NCBI GenBank assembly: GCA_947453725.1
Contig: CANGHH010000008.1
Coordinates: forward strand, 62,001-126,000
DNA length: 64,000 bases
Reading direction: 5' to 3'
Source: Betaproteobacteria bacterium
Lineage (GTDB): Bacteria; Pseudomonadota; Gammaproteobacteria; Burkholderiales; Burkholderiaceae_C
In this document: piece after piece, positions 45,985 through 56,477 of the stretch
Numbering within the stretch: the stretch's first letter is position 1
Layout of the letters: the number at the start of each line of letters is the position of its first letter
Program-made: the position numbers and the translations under genes
The notes under the pieces: generated by a model
Told to the model about the DNA's origin: nothing
What the model saw: the letters and a program-made list of their open reading frames with translations, nothing else
Databases searched by the model: none

Positions 45985-47179
45985 GGCGCCGACCGGCGAA
46001 CCGGGCCACCGGGCCGGGAGCGGCCGCGTGCTGCTGGCGCTGATCGTCGGCCAGCTCGGCATGCATTCGGCGATGGCCGGCCTGCGTCTGGCCGCGCCGC
46101 TGCAACTGCTGCGCGAAGGCCAAAGCGCCTGGACCGTGGGCCTGGTGCTGGCGCTGTTTGCCGCCGCACCGGTGCTGCTGGCCTTGCCCGCCGGGCGGCT
46201 GGCCGACCGCCTGGGCTACCACCGGCCGGTCTATCTGGCGGTGCTGCTGACCCTGTGCGGCTGCCTGCTGGCCGTCGCCTCGACCTACCTGGCTGGCGCC
46301 GTTCACCTGGCGCTGCTCTGCGCGGCGGCATCGGCCACTGGCGCCGGCACCAACATCGGCATGCTGACCATCCAGCGCACCGCCGGCGTGGCCGCCCGCG
46401 ACAGCACCGAGCGCGTACGCATCTTCAGCTGGCTGGGCGTGGCGCCGTCCTTTTCCAACGTCATCGGGCCGGTGGCCACCGGCTTGATGATCGACGGCCA
46501 GGGCTTCCGCGCGGCCTTTGCGCTGCTGCTGCTGATGCCGGTGGCCACGCTGCTGAGCGCGCGCTTCGTGCCGCGGCTGGCACCGGCCGGCGTGGCGCCG
46601 CGCGTGGCCGGGCACAGCGCCTGGACGCTGTTGCAGGCGCCCGGTCTGGCGCGCCTGCTGGTGGTCAACTGGCTGTTGTCGATGTGCTGGGACGTGCACA
46701 CCTTCGCGGTGCCGGTGCTGGGCCACGAACGCGGCTTCAGCGCCAGCACCATCGGGCTGATCCTGGGCAGCTTCACGCTGTCGGTGACTGGCGTGCGCCT
46801 GCTGATACCGTGGCTGGCCCACCGACTCAGCGAGGTCACCGTGGTCCGTGGGGCGATGGCCGGCACGGCCATCGTCTTCGTCGCCTACCCGCTGGCGCCC
46901 AACCCCTGGGTGATGGGCGGCCTGGCGGTGCTGCTGGGCATCACGCTGGGCTGCGTGGCGCCGATGGTGATGTCGATGCTGCACCACCTGACGCCCGACA
47001 ACCGGCACGGGGAATCGCTGGCTTTCCGCTCGATGGCGATGAACCTGTCGAGCACGCTGATGCCGCTGCTTTTCGGCGCCACTGGCACGCTGGTCGGCGC
47101 GGCGGTGCTGTTCTGGGTGGTCGGCGGGGCGGTCGGCGCCGGCTCGTGGGCGGCGCGCAAGCTGGTGCCGGCGGGCTGA
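45971..47179 (+). CDS. Major facilitator superfamily transporter
   Basis: A 402-residue membrane protein with about 12 hydrophobic segments in two halves joined by a hydrophilic region near residues 190–215. The MFS loop motif LPAGRLADRLGYHRP is between helices 2 and 3. RIFSWLGVAPSFSNVIGP in helix 5 resembles the drug-exporter signature. Likely a drug or metabolite exporter, but the cargo cannot be assigned. It overlaps rmuC and is convergent with the remnant and prlC. Confidence 0.88.
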   Translation: MPTSEAPTGEPGHRAGSGRVLLALIVGQLGMHSAMAGLRLAAPLQLLREGQSAWTVGLVLALFAAAPVLLALPAGRLADRLGYHRPVYLAVLLTLCGCLLAVASTYLAGAVHLALLCAAASATGAGTNIGMLTIQRTAGVAARDSTERVRIFSWLGVAPSFSNVIGPVATGLMIDGQGFRAAFALLLLMPVATLLSARFVPRLAPAGVAPRVAGHSAWTLLQAPGLARLLVVNWLLSMCWDVHTFAVPVLGHERGFSASTIGLILGSFTLSVTGVRLLIPWLAHRLSEVTVVRGAMAGTAIVFVAYPLAPNPWVMGGLAVLLGITLGCVAPMVMSMLHHLTPDNRHGESLAFRSMAMNLSSTLMPLLFGATGTLVGAAVLFWVVGGAVGAGSWAARKLVPAG

Positions 47180-47184
47180 TGCAG

Positions 47185-47318
47185 CCGTCGGCGGCCACGA
47201 CCTTGTACTGGGCTCAGGCTGGCGCGGCCGCTGCCGCGCCCAGCACCAGCGCGCAGCCGGCGGCTCGCCAGGCTGTCGCGCCGTGGCGGTAGCTGGCTGG
47301 CGGGCGCTTGGTCTTCAT
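47185..47318 (-). pseudogene. Decayed start of a DUF4124-like exported protein
   Basis: On the minus strand an ATG at 47318 opens a 34-residue frame with a basic N-terminus and hydrophobic run CALVLGAAAAAPA, ending in TGA at 47214. Directly after the stop, in the same frame, the sequence reads AQYKVVAADG, the typical start of the mature DUF4124 domain after signal cleavage. The stop thus stands where a Trp codon (TGG) would complete the cleavage site APAWAQ. The frame then loses likeness and runs into the end of the MFS gene. I read it as a gene broken by a nonsense mutation and 3' loss. Confidence 0.45.
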
Positions 47319-47380
47319 TGTCTGCAGCAGGGGCGTCTGGTGGTCTCAGGCGGCGAATCCAGCCGACAGCCGGCGCCGGC

Positions 47381-49426
47381 TCAAGCCAGGCCCTGGTGCC
47401 GGAGCAGGGCATCCAGGCTGGGGTCGCGGCCGCGGAAGGCCCGGAAGCTGTCCAGCGCCGGCCGGCTGCCGCCGACGGCCAAGATCTGGTCCCGGAAGCG
47501 CGCCCCTGTGGCGGCGTCGAACACACCGCTCTCCTCGAAGGCGCCATAGGCGTCGGCGCTGAGCACCTGGGCCCAGGCGTAACCGTAGTAACCGGCGGCG
47601 TAGCCGCCGTCGAAAAGGTGGCCGAAGGTGTTGGCGTAGCGCAGGAAGTCGGGCGCCGGCATCGGCTGAATCTCGATGTTGACCTCGTCGCAGATCGCCT
47701 GGACGCGTGCGGCGGTGTCGCTTTCGGCGTGCAGTCGCATGTCGAAGAGTGCGAACTCGCATTGCCGCAGCAGCTTCAGCCCGCCCTGGAAATGGCGCGC
47801 GGCGACCATCCGGTCGAACAGCGCGCGAGGCAGGGGCTCGCCGGTCTCGACGTGGCAACTCAGGCGCTGCAGCACCGCCCATTCCCAGCAGAAGTTCTCC
47901 ATGAACTGGCTGGGCAGTTCGACGGCGTCGCCTTCGACGCCCGAGATGCCCGACACCGCCAGTTCGTCGACCTGCGTCAGCATGTGGTGCAGGCCGTGGC
48001 CGAATTCGTGGAACAGGGTGATCAGGTCACCGTGGGTCAGCAGCGCGGGCTGGTCGCCGACCGGTGGCGCGAAGTTGCACACCAGGTGGGCGACCGGCCA
48101 TTGCAGGTCGCCGCCGGGGCGCCGCCAGCGCCCGCGGCAGTCGTCCATCCAGGCGCCGGACTGCTTGCCGGCGCGGGCGTGCAGGTCGAGGTAGAAAGCG
48201 GCTACGCGTTCGCCGACCTGTTCGCCGCCCTGCAGGCGCCAGACGCCGTAGTAGCGCACGCTGTCGTGCCAGACCGGTGCGGCTTCGGCGCGGATCACCA
48301 CGCCGAACAGGGTCTCGATCAGCTGGAACAGGCCCTGCAGCACGCGGGGCTCGGTGAAGTACTGCTTGACCTCCTGGCTGCTGAAGGCGTAGCGCGACTG
48401 CTTCAGTTGTTCGGCGGCGTAGGGCCGGTCCCAGGCCTGCAGCTCGGGCAGGCCCAGCGTGTCGGCGGCGTAGGCCCGCAGTTCGGCCAGTTCGCGGTCG
48501 GCGTGGGGGCGGGCGCGGCGCGCCAGGTCGCGCACGAAGGCCAGCACCTCGTCGGGGCTGCGCGCCATCTTGGCGACCAGCGCCAGGTCGGCGTAACTGC
48601 CGTGGCCCAGCAGCTCGGCTTCTTCGGCGCGCAGGGCCAGCAGTTCGCGCATCAGCGGGCCGTTGTCCAGTGCGGCCGGGCCGAACTCGCTGGCGCGGGT
48701 GGCGTCGGCCCGGTAGAGCGTCTCGCGCAGCGCGCGGTCGCTGGCGAACTGCATCAGCGGCATCCAGCACGGCGCCTGCAGGCTCAGCTTGTAGCCGGCC
48801 TGGCCATCGGCTTCTGCCGCCCCGCGGGCAGCCAGCTTGACGTCTGCCGGCGCACCGGCCAGGCGTTCTTCGCCGACCACCAGGCTCCAGGCGTCGGTGG
48901 CGTCGAGCACGTGGTCGCCGAACTGCTGCGAGAGCGCCCCGCTGCGGTCCTGGATGGCGGCGTGGCGTTCGCGCGCGGCGCCCTGCAACTCGGCGCCGCC
49001 GAGCACGAAGTTGCGGAGCGCGTCGCTCAGCGCCTTGCGCTGCGCCGCCGTCAGCTGCTCAGCGCTGTCGCTGGCCGCGATGGCCTTGTACTTGGCGTAG
49101 AGCCGCGCGTCGGCGCCCAGGCGGGTGCTGAAGTCGATGATGCGCGGCAGGTTCTCGGCGTGCGCCGCGCGCAGCGCCGGCGTGTCGGCCACGCCCTGCA
49201 AATGGCTGGCGTGGCCCCAGGCGCGCATCAGCCGTTCGACCGGTACATCGAGCACCAGCGACAGCGCGGCATGGTCGGCGGGCACGGCGTCGCTGACCGC
49301 CGCTTCCAGCCCGGCTTCGGCAGCGGCCAGCAGCACATCGATGGCCGGGCCGATGTGCTCGGGTCGCAGCGCCGAAAAGTCGGCGGCATAGCCGGCGGTA
49401 CCGGCGTCCTGCAGCAGCGGGTTCAT
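47381..49426 (-). CDS. prlC: Oligopeptidase A (M3 family metallopeptidase)
   Basis: A 681-residue cytoplasmic zinc peptidase. The HEXXH site is [12 protein letters not shown] near residue 470, with the third zinc ligand Glu in [15 protein letters not shown] about 25 residues later. Family sequences include [12 protein letters not shown] near 170 and the C-terminal [14 protein letters not shown]. It degrades short peptides, including signal-peptide fragments. ATG overlaps the folD stop as ATGA, so it is the second gene of a folD–prlC pair. Confidence 0.95.
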   Translation of the reverse strand: MNPLLQDAGTAGYAADFSALRPEHIGPAIDVLLAAAEAGLEAAVSDAVPADHAALSLVLDVPVERLMRAWGHASHLQGVADTPALRAAHAENLPRIIDFSTRLGADARLYAKYKAIAASDSAEQLTAAQRKALSDALRNFVLGGAELQGAARERHAAIQDRSGALSQQFGDHVLDATDAWSLVVGEERLAGAPADVKLAARGAAEADGQAGYKLSLQAPCWMPLMQFASDRALRETLYRADATRASEFGPAALDNGPLMRELLALRAEEAELLGHGSYADLALVAKMARSPDEVLAFVRDLARRARPHADRELAELRAYAADTLGLPELQAWDRPYAAEQLKQSRYAFSSQEVKQYFTEPRVLQGLFQLIETLFGVVIRAEAAPVWHDSVRYYGVWRLQGGEQVGERVAAFYLDLHARAGKQSGAWMDDCRGRWRRPGGDLQWPVAHLVCNFAPPVGDQPALLTHGDLITLFHEFGHGLHHMLTQVDELAVSGISGVEGDAVELPSQFMENFCWEWAVLQRLSCHVETGEPLPRALFDRMVAARHFQGGLKLLRQCEFALFDMRLHAESDTAARVQAICDEVNIEIQPMPAPDFLRYANTFGHLFDGGYAAGYYGYAWAQVLSADAYGAFEESGVFDAATGARFRDQILAVGGSRPALDSFRAFRGRDPSLDALLRHQGLA

Positions 49427-50283
49427 GCCGTGGTCCTTGCCGCTTCCTCGGCCGCCTGCAGCGTGTTGACCAGCAGCATGGTGATGGTCATCGGCCCGAC
49501 GCCGCCGGGCACCGGCGTGATCCAGCCGGCCACTTCGCTGACCCCGGCAAAGTCCACGTCGCCGCACAGCTTGCCGGCCTCGTTGCGGTTCATGCCCACG
49601 TCGATGACGATGGCCCCGGGCTTGACCATCTCGGCCGTCAGCGTGTTGCGCCGGCCGACCGCAGCCACCACCACGTCGGCCTGCCGGGTGTGCAGCGCCA
49701 GATCGGGCGTCGCGCTGTGGCAGACGGTCACGGTGGCGTGGGCCTGCAGCAGCAGCAGCGCCATCGGCTTGCCCACGGTGTTGCTGCGGCCGATGACCAC
49801 CGCGTGCTTGCCTTTCAGGTTCACGCCGGTGCTCTCGATCAGCTTCATGCAACCGAAGGGCGTGGCCGGACGCAGGCCCGGCAGGCCGGTCATCAGGGCG
49901 CCAGCCGAATGCACCGAAAAGCCGTCCACGTCCTTGTGCGTGGCGATGGCCTCGATGACCTGCTGCGGGTCGATGTGCCGGGGCAGCGGCATCTGCACCA
50001 GGATGCCGTGGACGGCCGGATCGGCGTTCAGCGCCGCCACGCGGGCCAGCAACTCGGCCTCGGGCAGCGTGGCCGGGTAGCGTTCCAGTACCGAGTGCAG
50101 GCCGTGCTCTTCGCAGGCCTTGACCTTGTTGCGGACGTAGACCGCGCTGGCCGGGTCGTCGCCGACCAGGATCACCGCCAGCCCGGGCTTGCGGCCCTGC
50201 GCGGTCAGCGCCGCAGCCCGCCTGCCGACATCGGCGCGGATTTGTCGGGACAGCGCGACGCCGTCGATCGGTAGTGCTTGCAT
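49423..50283 (-). CDS. folD: Bifunctional methylenetetrahydrofolate dehydrogenase/cyclohydrolase
   Basis: A 286-residue enzyme that converts 5,10-methylene-THF to 10-formyl-THF. The catalytic Lys is in [13 protein letters not shown] near residue 54. The NADP site is [18 protein letters not shown] near 165, and the C-terminal [19 protein letters not shown] is the FolD signature. The gene begins at ATG 50283. Upstream, an AGGCCGC/GCGGCCT stem (50307–50336) may end the preceding two-component operon. Confidence 0.96.
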   Translation of the reverse strand: MQALPIDGVALSRQIRADVGRRAAALTAQGRKPGLAVILVGDDPASAVYVRNKVKACEEHGLHSVLERYPATLPEAELLARVAALNADPAVHGILVQMPLPRHIDPQQVIEAIATHKDVDGFSVHSAGALMTGLPGLRPATPFGCMKLIESTGVNLKGKHAVVIGRSNTVGKPMALLLLQAHATVTVCHSATPDLALHTRQADVVVAAVGRRNTLTAEMVKPGAIVIDVGMNRNEAGKLCGDVDFAGVSEVAGWITPVPGGVGPMTITMLLVNTLQAAEEAARTTA

Positions 50284-50306
50284 CGAGACTGTCCTTGAAA
50301 CATCAA

Positions 50307-50336
50307 AGGCCGCCGACCTGGGCAGGACAGCGGCCT
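50307..50336 (-). terminator. Possible terminator after response regulator gene
   Basis: A 7-bp GC stem with a 16-base loop is followed on the minus strand by TTTGATGTTTC. It lies between the response regulator stop and the folD start. The loop is long and the T-run weak. Confidence 0.3.
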
Positions 50337-50368
50337 CGTGGCTGGCAGCGGGGATGGCCCGACAGCCG

Positions 50369-50992
50369 TCAGACCTTCGTCTGCGCGCCGAGCGCGATCT
50401 TCAGCAGGTCGGCCACCGTGTTGGCGTTCAGCTTTTCCATGATGTTGGCGCGGTGCGCTTCCACCGTCTTGATGCTGATGCCCAGGTCGTCGGCGATCTG
50501 CTTGTTCAGCCGGCCGGCGACGATGCGTTCCAGCACCTGCGCCTCGCGCGTCGTCAGGCGGCTCAGCAGGGCGTCGCGGCTGGCCTGTTCCTGGTGCTGG
50601 CTGAAGGCGCTGCGTGCGCTGTCCAGCATGCGTTCGACCAGGCCCAGCAACTCTTCTTCCTTGAAGGGCTTTTCGATGAAGTCCATCGCGCCCTTCTTCA
50701 TCGTCGTGACCGCCATGGGCACGTCGCCGTGACCGGTGATGAAGACGATGGGGAGCGGGCTTCTCCGCTCCAGCAGGCGGTCCTGCAGTTCCAGGCCGCT
50801 CATGCCGTCCATGCGGATGTCGGCGATCAGGCAGGCCACCTCGCGCGGGTCGAAACGGGCCAGGAAAGATTCGGACGAATCGAAGCACTTGACGCGGTAG
50901 TCCTTGCCTTCCAGCAACCACTGCAGTGAATCGCGGACCGCCTCGTCGTCATCGACGACGTAGACGGTACCTTTCTTCGGGATCAGGCTCAT
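50369..50992 (-). CDS. FixJ/NarL-type response regulator
   Basis: A 207-residue two-component regulator. The receiver domain (about 8–120) has [11 protein letters not shown], phospho-acceptor Asp in [13 protein letters not shown] near 58, Thr in FITGHG and Lys in FIEKPF near 108. A LuxR-type HTH follows (about 145–200) with [20 protein letters not shown] and [14 protein letters not shown]. The FIEKPF form places it with FixJ/TtrR proteins. It is 24 bases downstream of its kinase gene and is its partner. Targets are unknown; the divergent pyruvate dehydrogenase operon is the nearest candidate. Confidence 0.93.
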   Translation of the reverse strand: MSLIPKKGTVYVVDDDEAVRDSLQWLLEGKDYRVKCFDSSESFLARFDPREVACLIADIRMDGMSGLELQDRLLERRSPLPIVFITGHGDVPMAVTTMKKGAMDFIEKPFKEEELLGLVERMLDSARSAFSQHQEQASRDALLSRLTTREAQVLERIVAGRLNKQIADDLGISIKTVEAHRANIMEKLNANTVADLLKIALGAQTKV

Positions 50993-51016
50993 GCGGCAGA
51001 TGAGGCGCTGTGCGCC

Positions 51017-53602
51017 CTAGGGTTTCGTGGAGGTTTCGCCCTCGAGCGGGGCCGCGATGTTGTCGGAGCGTGGGCTCAATTCGACCGGCACGGTGAAGGC
51101 GAACCGGCAACCGACAACCTGGGTGCCATTGTAGAGGTTCTGGGCCCGCATCCGGCCCCGGTGCGACTCGACGATGGAGCGGCACAGGCTCAGACCAATG
51201 CCCAGGCCTTCGGGCTTGGTCGAGAAGAAGGCTTCATACAGCCGGCCCAGCACTTCTTCCTTGATGCCCGGTCCCATGTCGGTGACGCTGAACTCGATGA
51301 CGCCGCCTTCTTCCGGCGTGTGGCGCGGCACCACGCGCAGTTCAATGTGGCGGCGCTGCGGCGGCATCTGCCCGCCGTCGATGGCCTCGGCAGCGTTCTT
51401 CAGCAGGTTCAGCACCACCTGCTCGATCAGGATCGGGTCGACCATGATCTCCGGCAGCCGCTGCGCCACATAGCTGTGCACCGCCACGCCGCGCCGGCGC
51501 AACTCGATGCCGGCCAGTTCCACCGCGTCCTCGACGATCTGTCGGGCGTCCGACGGCTGACGCTGGGGTTCGCTGCGTTTCACGAAGGCGCGGATGCGGT
51601 GGATGATCTGGCCGGCCCGCTCGGCCTGGCGCGCGGTTTTCTGCAGCGCGGCGATCAGGTCGTCAGGGCGGATGGTGTCGGCCTTGACGCGCGACACCAT
51701 GCCACTGCAGTAGTTGGCGATGGCGGTCAGCGGCTGGTTCAACTCGTGGGCGACCGAAGACGCCATCTCGCCCATCGTCACCAGGCGGCTGGTGACTTGC
51801 GCTTTTTCGGCCTGCGCCGCGCTCTGTTCTTCGGCCCGCAGGCGGGCGGTGATGTCGGTGGCGATCAGCATCTGCGCCAGCCGACCGTCGGTCCACTGCA
51901 GGTAGCGGGCGCGCACGTCGAACCACTTCTTCAGCGACTCCACATAGACCTCGCGCGGGCTGGCGTCGGCTTCGGTCAGCTCCTGCGTCGGCAGGCCCGA
52001 CAGGCCGTCGATCTCGTCGTCGTCGTCGGCGCTGTAGGCGGTGGCACCGACCGCGCCGCCCGACAACTGCTGGTGGCCGCGTGCGTCGCCGCCGAACCAC
52101 AGGCGGTAGCTGCGGTTGGCGAACAGCAATTCGCCCTGCTGCACCGACAGCACCGAGACGCTGGCGTCCAGGCCTTCCAGCACGGTCGTGAAACGCTCAT
52201 GGCTGGCGCTCAGCTGGTCGCGGATGCGCTTGGCTTCGGTGATGTTGGTGATCGATGTCATCCAGCCGGTCTGCTGGCCTTTGGAGTCGATCAGCGGACT
52301 GATGTACATGCGGGCATCGAAGATCAGGCCTTCCTTGCGCATCACCTTGACCTCGATGCCGTTGCTCGGGCTGCGGCCCTGCAGTTCCTGCTGCAGCAGG
52401 CGGCCGTTCTCCTCGATGCGGTCGGGCGGCCAGTAAGGGTAGGGCGGCAGCCGGCCGACCAGTTCGGCATTCGAAAAGCCCGTCATCGCGCAGAAGGCCG
52501 CGTTGACATAGGTGACGCGGCCTTCGAGGTCCATCGCGCGCATGCCGGTGGGCATGCTGTTTTCCATCGCGCGGCGGAAATTGGTCTCCTGCACCAGTGC
52601 GCCCTGGATCTGGCCGCGCCGCCGCATGTGCCGCCAGGTGCCCAGCAACATCCACACGGTCAGCACGCTGAGGGCCACGACCATCCAGAACAGGGTGTTG
52701 TTGACCAGGCCGATGCTGGTGCGCCAGCCCTGGCCGCGCAGAACCAGGCCGTTGAGCAGCGGGGTCAGTGGCGCGTCGCTGGTGATCGGCGAGCGCTTGC
52801 TGCGCTGGCCCGGCATGCCGGTGATGGTCGACGCCAGCACCTGCTGCTGCTCACTGACCACCGAGATCATGTGGCGCTGCGCCACATCGGCCGGCACGAA
52901 GTGGCGCATCAGGCCGGCTATCGAGTACTCGGCCACCAGCACGCCGGCGAAGGCGTTGCGCTCGATCAAGGGGATGTGCAACTGGAAGACGGCGCCGCCG
53001 ATGCTGTCGGTGAAGGCCCGTGAGTAGACCGGCGAGCGGCTGTCGCGTGCCGCCTTGAAAGCCGTCTCGGGCTGACTCGGCTGGCCTTCCAGCGGCAGCG
53101 TCGGTTCGGGCAGGCCGCCGGTGGTGTTGACCTGGTAGAGCATGGCCAGGTGGCTGGCGCGCAGCTTGCGCCGCGCGTCGAGCCAGGTCAGGTGCGTGAT
53201 CTCGGGCCGCTCGCGGGCGAAGGCCGTGGCCTGGCCGACAAATTCGTCGGGGTCGCGGTCGCGCGCGACCAGTTCGCGGGCCATGCGGATCAGGCCTTCC
53301 TGGTTCTGGATCAGACGCAGGCCGATCTGCTGTTGGGTGATCTCGGTGTCGCGCTTGACGGATTCGGCTTCGCGCTCGATTTCCTCATTGCGCAAGTACC
53401 AGAAGGCCGAAATGATCGCCGCCAGGAAGAGCAGCACCGACAGCAAGGGCCCCAGCATGGCGAAGCGGTCCTGCCGGGCGGGCGACTGACGCCGCCACCA
53501 CTGGCCGAACAGCCGTTTGCCCACGGGCAGGGTGACACGCGCAGGGGTGTTGGAGATCGCGGCGGCGTCGGGCAGGGACTCGGGTACAGGCATGGTGCTC
53601 AT
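51017..53602 (-). CDS. Membrane sensor histidine kinase with PAS domains
   Basis: An 861-residue inner-membrane kinase. Two membrane segments (about 50–72, LGPLLSVLLFLAAIISAFWYL, and about 340–362) flank a periplasmic sensor of about 270 residues, cache-like in plan. Two PAS domains follow (about 380–500 and 515–625). The HisKA phospho-His is in SSVAHELNQPLTAIANY near 650. HATPase motifs are LLKNAAEAIDGG (N box), DMGPGIKEEVL and GLGIGLSLCRS. The architecture is DctB/FixL-like. MSTMPVPES begins at 53602; ATG 53593 is an alternative. The signal is unknown; a small carboxylate is plausible for a cache sensor next to pyruvate dehydrogenase genes. Confidence 0.93.
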   Translation of the reverse strand: MSTMPVPESLPDAAAISNTPARVTLPVGKRLFGQWWRRQSPARQDRFAMLGPLLSVLLFLAAIISAFWYLRNEEIEREAESVKRDTEITQQQIGLRLIQNQEGLIRMARELVARDRDPDEFVGQATAFARERPEITHLTWLDARRKLRASHLAMLYQVNTTGGLPEPTLPLEGQPSQPETAFKAARDSRSPVYSRAFTDSIGGAVFQLHIPLIERNAFAGVLVAEYSIAGLMRHFVPADVAQRHMISVVSEQQQVLASTITGMPGQRSKRSPITSDAPLTPLLNGLVLRGQGWRTSIGLVNNTLFWMVVALSVLTVWMLLGTWRHMRRRGQIQGALVQETNFRRAMENSMPTGMRAMDLEGRVTYVNAAFCAMTGFSNAELVGRLPPYPYWPPDRIEENGRLLQQELQGRSPSNGIEVKVMRKEGLIFDARMYISPLIDSKGQQTGWMTSITNITEAKRIRDQLSASHERFTTVLEGLDASVSVLSVQQGELLFANRSYRLWFGGDARGHQQLSGGAVGATAYSADDDDEIDGLSGLPTQELTEADASPREVYVESLKKWFDVRARYLQWTDGRLAQMLIATDITARLRAEEQSAAQAEKAQVTSRLVTMGEMASSVAHELNQPLTAIANYCSGMVSRVKADTIRPDDLIAALQKTARQAERAGQIIHRIRAFVKRSEPQRQPSDARQIVEDAVELAGIELRRRGVAVHSYVAQRLPEIMVDPILIEQVVLNLLKNAAEAIDGGQMPPQRRHIELRVVPRHTPEEGGVIEFSVTDMGPGIKEEVLGRLYEAFFSTKPEGLGIGLSLCRSIVESHRGRMRAQNLYNGTQVVGCRFAFTVPVELSPRSDNIAAPLEGETSTKP

Positions 53603-53729
53603 TATCCCGGCAGGTGGCTGCCCACGCGGTGCGTTCCACATAATGAAATTGATCGGCACTATTTGAAATTGGGCTCTTTTGTGCCACACTCCCGCCGCAT
53701 CAAAAAGCATCCCAGAACGGAGACAAAAC

Positions 53730-56456
53730 ATGTCCGCAATGCCGGAGTCCTTCCACAAGCCCGCCGCCCTCGACGCCGACGCGCAAGAGACGCGTGAATG
53801 GCTGGACGCGCTGTCGGCCGTCATCGGCGCCGAAGGCGCAGACCGCGCCCACTTCCTGCTCGAGCAATTGCTGGAGCACGCGCGCGAGAACAGCATCGAC
53901 ATGCCGTTTTCCGCCAACACGGGCTACGTCAACACCATCGAGCCCGAGCGCGAAGAGCGCAGCCCCGGCAACCTGGAACTGGAAGGCCGTCTGCGCGCCT
54001 ACATGCGCTGGAACGCGATGGCGCTGGTCGTCAAGGCCAACCGCCTGCACCCGGCCGACGGCGGCGACCTCGGCGGCCACATCAGCAGCTTCGCCAGTCT
54101 GGCCCACATGTTCGCGGCCGGCTTCAACCATTTCTGGCACGCCGAGAGCGAAGGCCACGGCGGCGACCTGCTCTACATCCAGGGCCACAGCAGCCCCGGC
54201 ATCTACGCCCGCGCCTTCATGGAAGGTCGGATCAGCGAAGAGCAGATGTTGAACTTCCGCCAGGAAGTCGGTGGCAAGGGCCTGCCGAGCTACCCGCACC
54301 CCAAGCTGATGCCCGATTTCTGGCAGTTCCCGACCGTGTCGATGGGCCTGGGCCCGCACATGGCGATCTACCAGGCGCGCTTCCTGAAATACCTGCACGC
54401 CCGCGGCATCGCCGACACCGCCAACCGCAAGGTCTGGGTCTTCTGCGGTGACGGCGAGATGGACGAGCCCGAGTCCCTGGGCGCGATCGGCCTGGCAGCA
54501 CGCGAGAAGCTCGACAACCTGGTGCTGGTCGTCAACTGCAACCTGCAGCGCCTGGACGGCCCGGTGCGCGGCAACGGCAAGATCATCCAGGAACTGGAAG
54601 GCGAATTCCGCGGCGCCGGCTGGAACGTCATCAAGCTGATCTGGGGCAGCAACTGGGACCCGCTGCTGGCGCGCGACAAGGACGGCGCGTTGCGCAAGGT
54701 CATGCTCGACTGCCTGGACGGCGACTACCAGGCCTTCAAGGCCAACGACGGTGCCTTCGTGCGCAAGAACTTCTTCGGCCGCGACCCGCGCACGCTGGAG
54801 ATGGTCGCCAAGATGTCCGACAAGGACATCTGGAACCTGCGCCGAGGCGGGCACGACGCGCAGAAGGTCTACGCCGCCTTCCACGCCGCGAACAACAACC
54901 AGCAGGGCCAGCCGACCGTGCTGCTGATCAAGACGGTCAAGGGTTGGGGCATGGGCAGCGCCGGTGAAGGCAAGAACACCGCCCACCAGGCCAAGAAGCT
55001 GACCGACGACGACGTGCGCTTCATGCGCGACCGCTTCAACATCCCGATTCCCGACAGCCAGCTGGCCGACATCCCGTTCTACAAGCCCAGCGACGACACG
55101 CCCGAGATGCAGTACCTGCACGAGCGCCGCAAGGCCCTGGGCGGCTACCTGCCCAAGCGCCGCGTCAAGGCCGACGAGAGCTTCACCGTGCCCTCGCTGG
55201 AAACCTTCAAGAGCGTGCTCGAACCGACCGCTGCGGGCCGTGAGATCAGCACCACCCAGGCCTATGTGCGCTTCCTGACGCAGCTGCTGCGCGACAAGGC
55301 GCTGGGTCCGCGCGTGGTGCCCATCCTGGTCGACGAGGCGCGCACCTTCGGCATGGAAGGCCTGTTCCGCCAGATCGGCATCTACAACCCCGAGGGCCAG
55401 AAGTACACGCCGGTCGATAAAGACCAGGTCATGTACTACAAGGAACAGGTCGACGGCCAGATCCTGCAGGAAGGCATCAACGAGGCCGGCGGCATGAGCA
55501 GCTGGATCGCCGCGGCGACGTCGTACTCGACGAACAACCGCATCATGGTGCCCTTCTACATCTACTACTCGATGTTCGGCTTCCAGCGCATCGGCGACCT
55601 GGCCTGGGCCGCCGGCGACATGCAGGCGCGCGGATTCCTGCTTGGCGGCACCAGCGGCCGCACGACGCTGAACGGCGAAGGCCTGCAGCACGAAGACGGC
55701 CACAGCCACATCCTGGCGAGCACGATTCCGAACTGCATCAGCTACGACCCGACCTTCGCGCACGAGGTCGGTGTGATCCTGCACCACGGCCTGAAGCGCA
55801 TGGTCGAGAAGCAGGACAACGTCTATTTCTACCTCACGCTGCTCAACGAGAACTACCCGATGCCGGGCCTGAAGGCCGGCACCGAGGAAGAGATCCTGAA
55901 GGGCATGTACCTGCTGGAAGAGGCGCCCGCCAGTGCGGCCGGCGCCAAGCCGGCGCCGCGCGTCAACCTGCTCGGCAGCGGCACCATCCTGCGCGAGAGC
56001 CAGGAAGCCCGCAAGCTGCTGGCCGCCGACTGGGGCGTTGCCGCCAACGTCTGGAGCTGCCCGAGCTTCAACGAACTGGCGCGCGACGGTCAGGCCTGCG
56101 AGCGGACCAGCCTGCTGCACCCGCTGGCCGCGCCACCCGTGCCTTTCGTGACCGAGCAGTTGGACCCGCATGCCGGGCCGGTGATCGCATCGACCGACTA
56201 CATGAAGAACTATGCCGAGCAGATCCGCGCCTACATCCCCAAGGGCCGGACCTACAAGGTGCTGGGCACCGACGGCTTCGGTCGCAGCGACTTCCGCAAC
56301 AAGCTGCGCGAGCACTTCGAGATCAACCGCCACTACATCGTCGTCGCCGCCTTGAAGGCCCTGGCCGACGAAGGCACGATCCCGATGGCCCAGGTGGCCG
56401 AGGCGATCCAGAAGTACGCCATCCAGGCCGACAAGATCAACCCGCTGTACGCATAA
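53730..56456 (+). CDS. aceE: Pyruvate dehydrogenase E1 component (homodimeric type)
   Basis: A 908-residue thiamine-diphosphate enzyme that decarboxylates pyruvate and acetylates the lipoyl arm of AceF. The ThDP/Mg motif GDGEMDEPESLGAI...NCNLQ is at about 236–275. Substrate and active-site sequences such as HPKLMPDFWQFPTVSMGLGP near 202, GGDLGGHISSFAS near 115 and DGFGRSDFRNKLREHFE near the end are typical of E. coli-type AceE. ATG at 53730 has GGAG eight bases upstream. It heads a four-gene operon and is divergent from the sensor kinase, with a 127-base shared promoter region. Confidence 0.97.
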   Translation: MSAMPESFHKPAALDADAQETREWLDALSAVIGAEGADRAHFLLEQLLEHARENSIDMPFSANTGYVNTIEPEREERSPGNLELEGRLRAYMRWNAMALVVKANRLHPADGGDLGGHISSFASLAHMFAAGFNHFWHAESEGHGGDLLYIQGHSSPGIYARAFMEGRISEEQMLNFRQEVGGKGLPSYPHPKLMPDFWQFPTVSMGLGPHMAIYQARFLKYLHARGIADTANRKVWVFCGDGEMDEPESLGAIGLAAREKLDNLVLVVNCNLQRLDGPVRGNGKIIQELEGEFRGAGWNVIKLIWGSNWDPLLARDKDGALRKVMLDCLDGDYQAFKANDGAFVRKNFFGRDPRTLEMVAKMSDKDIWNLRRGGHDAQKVYAAFHAANNNQQGQPTVLLIKTVKGWGMGSAGEGKNTAHQAKKLTDDDVRFMRDRFNIPIPDSQLADIPFYKPSDDTPEMQYLHERRKALGGYLPKRRVKADESFTVPSLETFKSVLEPTAAGREISTTQAYVRFLTQLLRDKALGPRVVPILVDEARTFGMEGLFRQIGIYNPEGQKYTPVDKDQVMYYKEQVDGQILQEGINEAGGMSSWIAAATSYSTNNRIMVPFYIYYSMFGFQRIGDLAWAAGDMQARGFLLGGTSGRTTLNGEGLQHEDGHSHILASTIPNCISYDPTFAHEVGVILHHGLKRMVEKQDNVYFYLTLLNENYPMPGLKAGTEEEILKGMYLLEEAPASAAGAKPAPRVNLLGSGTILRESQEARKLLAADWGVAANVWSCPSFNELARDGQACERTSLLHPLAAPPVPFVTEQLDPHAGPVIASTDYMKNYAEQIRAYIPKGRTYKVLGTDGFGRSDFRNKLREHFEINRHYIVVAALKALADEGTIPMAQVAEAIQKYAIQADKINPLYA

Positions 56457-56477
56457 GCACAAGCCCGGAGACACGAC

